Below, one piece after another: positions 62,172-64,000 of a stretch of DNA of 64,000 nt. The stretch spans positions 3,921,501 through 3,985,500 of the forward strand of contig NZ_UFSM01000001.1 of assembly GCF_900445235.1 (NCBI RefSeq). Reading direction: 5' to 3'. The notes beneath the pieces were generated by a model, which worked only from the letters and a program-made list of their open reading frames with translations, did not search any database and was not told where the DNA came from. Every line of letters begins with the position of its first letter. The first letter of the stretch is position 1. The translations under genes and the position numbers were made by a program. Source of the stretch: Aminobacter aminovorans (lineage in GTDB: Bacteria > Pseudomonadota > Alphaproteobacteria > Rhizobiales > Rhizobiaceae).

Positions 62172-64000
62172 CGTCGCTCCACATGGCGTCGTTCATCGCA
62201 TGGCCGAAGGTGACTGGCAGTTTCTCGGGATCGAAGGTTGGCTTTGCCGGAGTCTCAAGCGGTCGCTTTCGGATTGTTTCGGACTGGGATCGACCAAGCT
62301 CGCGGGCAGCTTCGGCAGCGCGCGCCTTCATCCAGTCGGGACCGACCGTTTCCTCGAGCGCACGCGTGGCGGCAGCATCGCCGGCGCGTACAGCGTCACT
62401 CGCCGCGTCCTGGCGCGCGCGCTCGGCCATGGAGAGCTTGCCGAGCTTGTCGCTGTATTGCTTGAACGTTGCGGCATCGACACCCCATGGCGGGCCGAAG
62501 ACCTCGCTGAATTTGGTCTGGCCGCCGGAGGTGTATTGATAGAACAGGCGATAGCGCGGGGGGCGTTTTCCCTCGATGTCGGCGCGGGTCTTGTCGGACG
62601 CCAGGATCGCGACGTTCTCGACCTTCCGGCCAAGCTTGGCGGCGTAGTCACTGGCGGTCTTCATGGCATCTTCGCGCAGATAGTCGAAACTGTCTCCGAT
62701 CGCCGGATAGTGCAACTCGGGCGGCATCCGCATCAGATTCGGAGAGCCCGAAACGTTGCTGACGTTCCAACGGCGCTTGAGGTCGGTGAGCGCCGCGGCC
62801 TTCGCCGCAGCGGCATCGCCGCCATATTCGTAGAATTTTTCTTCGGCAATCTCGCGATATTCGGTCAGCAGACCGTTGGGCTGCTGCGGGACGATGCCGG
62901 CGCCGGGCGCCGAGAACAGCCAACCTTGGTCAAAGGAGCTCGTCACATCAGAGACGCTCAGATACTTGATGAACCTGGCCGCCTTGGTCTTCAGCACTTC
63001 GCGATTGGCCACCATCAACGGATCGGACGCGGCGAGAATGCGGGTCGCTGCCTCTTCACCGCCGAGGCCGAGATCAACGACCAGGTGGCGGAAGACGCCG
63101 AGCTTTTCGCGCGCCTGTGCGCCACCTTCGAAGGCGCCGAAGGAGACGGGTGCAAGAGGCTCGAGAGCGTCGGCCTTCGACATGGCCGCCGCGAAAGTCG
63201 CCGGATCGGTCGACGCCACACCCTTGCGAATTTCGGCCTGTACGCGTTTGGGGATGTAGCCGGTGCGCGCGACAAACTCCGATGTGATTGCCTTTTGCTT
63301 GACGGCATCTTCGGCTGCGGCAAAGAGCTTGTCATAGGTCTTGTCGGCAATCCTGGTCTGGTCACCGTCGAAGCTGTCGACGTCGACCTTGCCGCTGGCC
63401 AGGGCGCCGATCATCGCATTGACGCCGCCGCTTTCCTGCTGTGCGATGCGAAGGGTCTTCACGAGGTCGGCCTTGTCGCTGCTTTCGAGCGTCGTGTCGG
63501 CCAGGATCACGCTTTCCCGAACCGTGTCCGGCTCGCTGGCAATCAGCTCATTGTAGTTGTCCTTCGACGTCGCGCGCTGCTGCGTGACCTGCTGGCTGTG
63601 TTCCGTCTCGCCCCAAGACGCCAACTGGTCACGACGCTCATAGGGGATCTTGTCGAGGTCGGCGTCCTCCGCCTGCGGGTTCTCGCCTGCGATACGAAGC
63701 GCGTTGTCACGGCGCCCCGTCCAATTGTGTGCGCCGCGGGCATTGCTGGCCGACCATCCTGCTGGTCGCTCGTAACCGGTGAAGGCTGCGGCGGCTTCTT
63801 CTGCGCTTCTTGACCTCGCGAGATTTTCGCCTGCCGCGCGCTCGCTCGTGCGCAACTCGTGATCGATGAAATCGATCTGGGTATTGAAGTCGTGCCAGTC
63901 GGTGCCTTGCGATGCAGCGAACGCCTTGAGCGCCTGCGCGCGCTTTCCGTTCCACTGAGCAATGCCAATGCTGTCCGAGCCGTCGCTGCCGTCACCAGCG
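62158..64000 (-). CDS. Virion protein with tail-lysozyme-like N-terminal domain (5' end outside window)
   Basis: The frame is open to the right edge, so the start lies outside. The visible start contains IGIAQWNGKRAQALKAFAAS, IDFIDHEL and EAAAAFTGYERPAGW, the pattern of phage tail lysozymes that cut peptidoglycan during DNA entry. The following ~500 residues are helical and Ala/Asp-rich without recognised domain (GYIPKRVQAEIRKG; PNLMRMPPELHYPA). It overlaps the next gene by 14 nt, so the two virion proteins are coupled. Confidence 0.8.
   Translation of the reverse strand, partial: AGDGSDGSDSIGIAQWNGKRAQALKAFAASQGTDWHDFNTQIDFIDHELRTSERAAGENLARSRSAEEAAAAFTGYERPAGWSASNARGAHNWTGRRDNALRIAGENPQAEDADLDKIPYERRDQLASWGETEHSQQVTQQRATSKDNYNELIASEPDTVRESVILADTTLESSDKADLVKTLRIAQQESGGVNAMIGALASGKVDVDSFDGDQTRIADKTYDKLFAAAEDAVKQKAITSEFVARTGYIPKRVQAEIRKGVASTDPATFAAAMSKADALEPLAPVSFGAFEGGAQAREKLGVFRHLVVDLGLGGEEAATRILAASDPLMVANREVLKTKAARFIKYLSVSDVTSSFDQGWLFSAPGAGIVPQQPNGLLTEYREIAEEKFYEYGGDAAAAKAAALTDLKRRWNVSNVSGSPNLMRMPPELHYPAIGDSFDYLREDAMKTASDYAAKLGRKVENVAILASDKTRADIEGKRPPRYRLFYQYTSGGQTKFSEVFGPPWGVDAATFKQYSDKLGKLSMAERARQDAASDAVRAGDAAATRALEETVGPDWMKARAAEAARELGRSQSETIRKRPLETPAKPTFDPEKLPVTFGHAMNDAMWSDDAAD

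Noticed and set aside
59190-62213. 1007-codon plus-strand frame opposite the large virion gene
   Set aside because: Shadow frame of a repeat-rich GC-rich gene; no initiation signal and no domain pattern. The exception in this area is R5, which has independent relatives.
63853-63855. TTG as start of the rightmost virion gene
   Set aside because: The frame continues upstream with tail-lysozyme-like residues to the window edge, so TTG is internal.

Overview
The window looks like chromosomal DNA of a GC-rich alphaproteobacterium of the Rhizobiales (Hyphomicrobiales), most likely Mesorhizobium or a close Phyllobacteriaceae relative. The pointers are a complete aapJQMP general amino-acid ABC operon, a groESL operon under a perfect CIRCE element, a paired M16 peptidase locus, a TIGR01459 HAD gene next to ribF, the ppk-ppx pair and the style of the outer-membrane and prophage genes. 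The genus is inferred from gene content only.

Positions 1-45 kb are mostly housekeeping. At 1-4.4 kb a minus-strand run holds rluB/rsuA-type pseudouridine synthase, rsmD and two M16 peptidases; tadA diverges from it. At 5-12.4 kb lie a lipoprotein, ileS, a MipA/OmpV porin-like protein, an HdeD-like membrane protein, ribF and a HAD hydrolase. At 12.7-18 kb are a Tad-pilus-like von Willebrand protein and a marR-emrA-emrB efflux operon with a palindromic operator candidate. At 18-28 kb come a DsbA-like protein, groES-groEL, a MATE transporter, a patatin-like lipoprotein, an EthD-like protein, CsbD, fumC and two DoxX paralogues. At 28-45 kb are ppx and ppk (translationally coupled), a zf-CHCC protein, an FAD monooxygenase, the aap operon, a PAP2 phosphatase, a metC-like PLP enzyme, a cupin, an FkbM methyltransferase and two outer-membrane beta-barrel genes that share a duplicated promoter and 5' leader.

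From about 45.8 kb to the right edge the DNA is prophage-like, and most virion and lysis genes run on the minus strand. Read in the direction of transcription (right to left) it holds a truncated virion protein with a tail-lysozyme-like domain, a 1514-residue polyvalent virion protein, a tail-fibre-like protein with two small coupled genes, a glycosyltransferase, an acetyltransferase/glycosyltransferase island on the opposite strand, and a GH108 endolysin followed by seven tiny ORFs of which each overlaps the next by 4 nt. No integrase, repressor or att site can be recognised, so the right limit lies outside the window.

The most unusual structure is a ~200-nt module. It is present four times, as protein repeats, in the plus-strand 706-residue gene at 55195-57315. 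A fifth copy lies in antisense inside the minus-strand 1514-residue virion gene and leaves that reading frame open. The virion protein also carries about five 50-residue tandem repeats and a segment that resembles a RelA/SpoT-like fold. Other points worth attention are the ATGA-coupled lysis cassette with a duplicated gene junction, the conserved omp leader, a decayed glycosyltransferase fragment, and the loss of the C-terminal zinc site of IleS.
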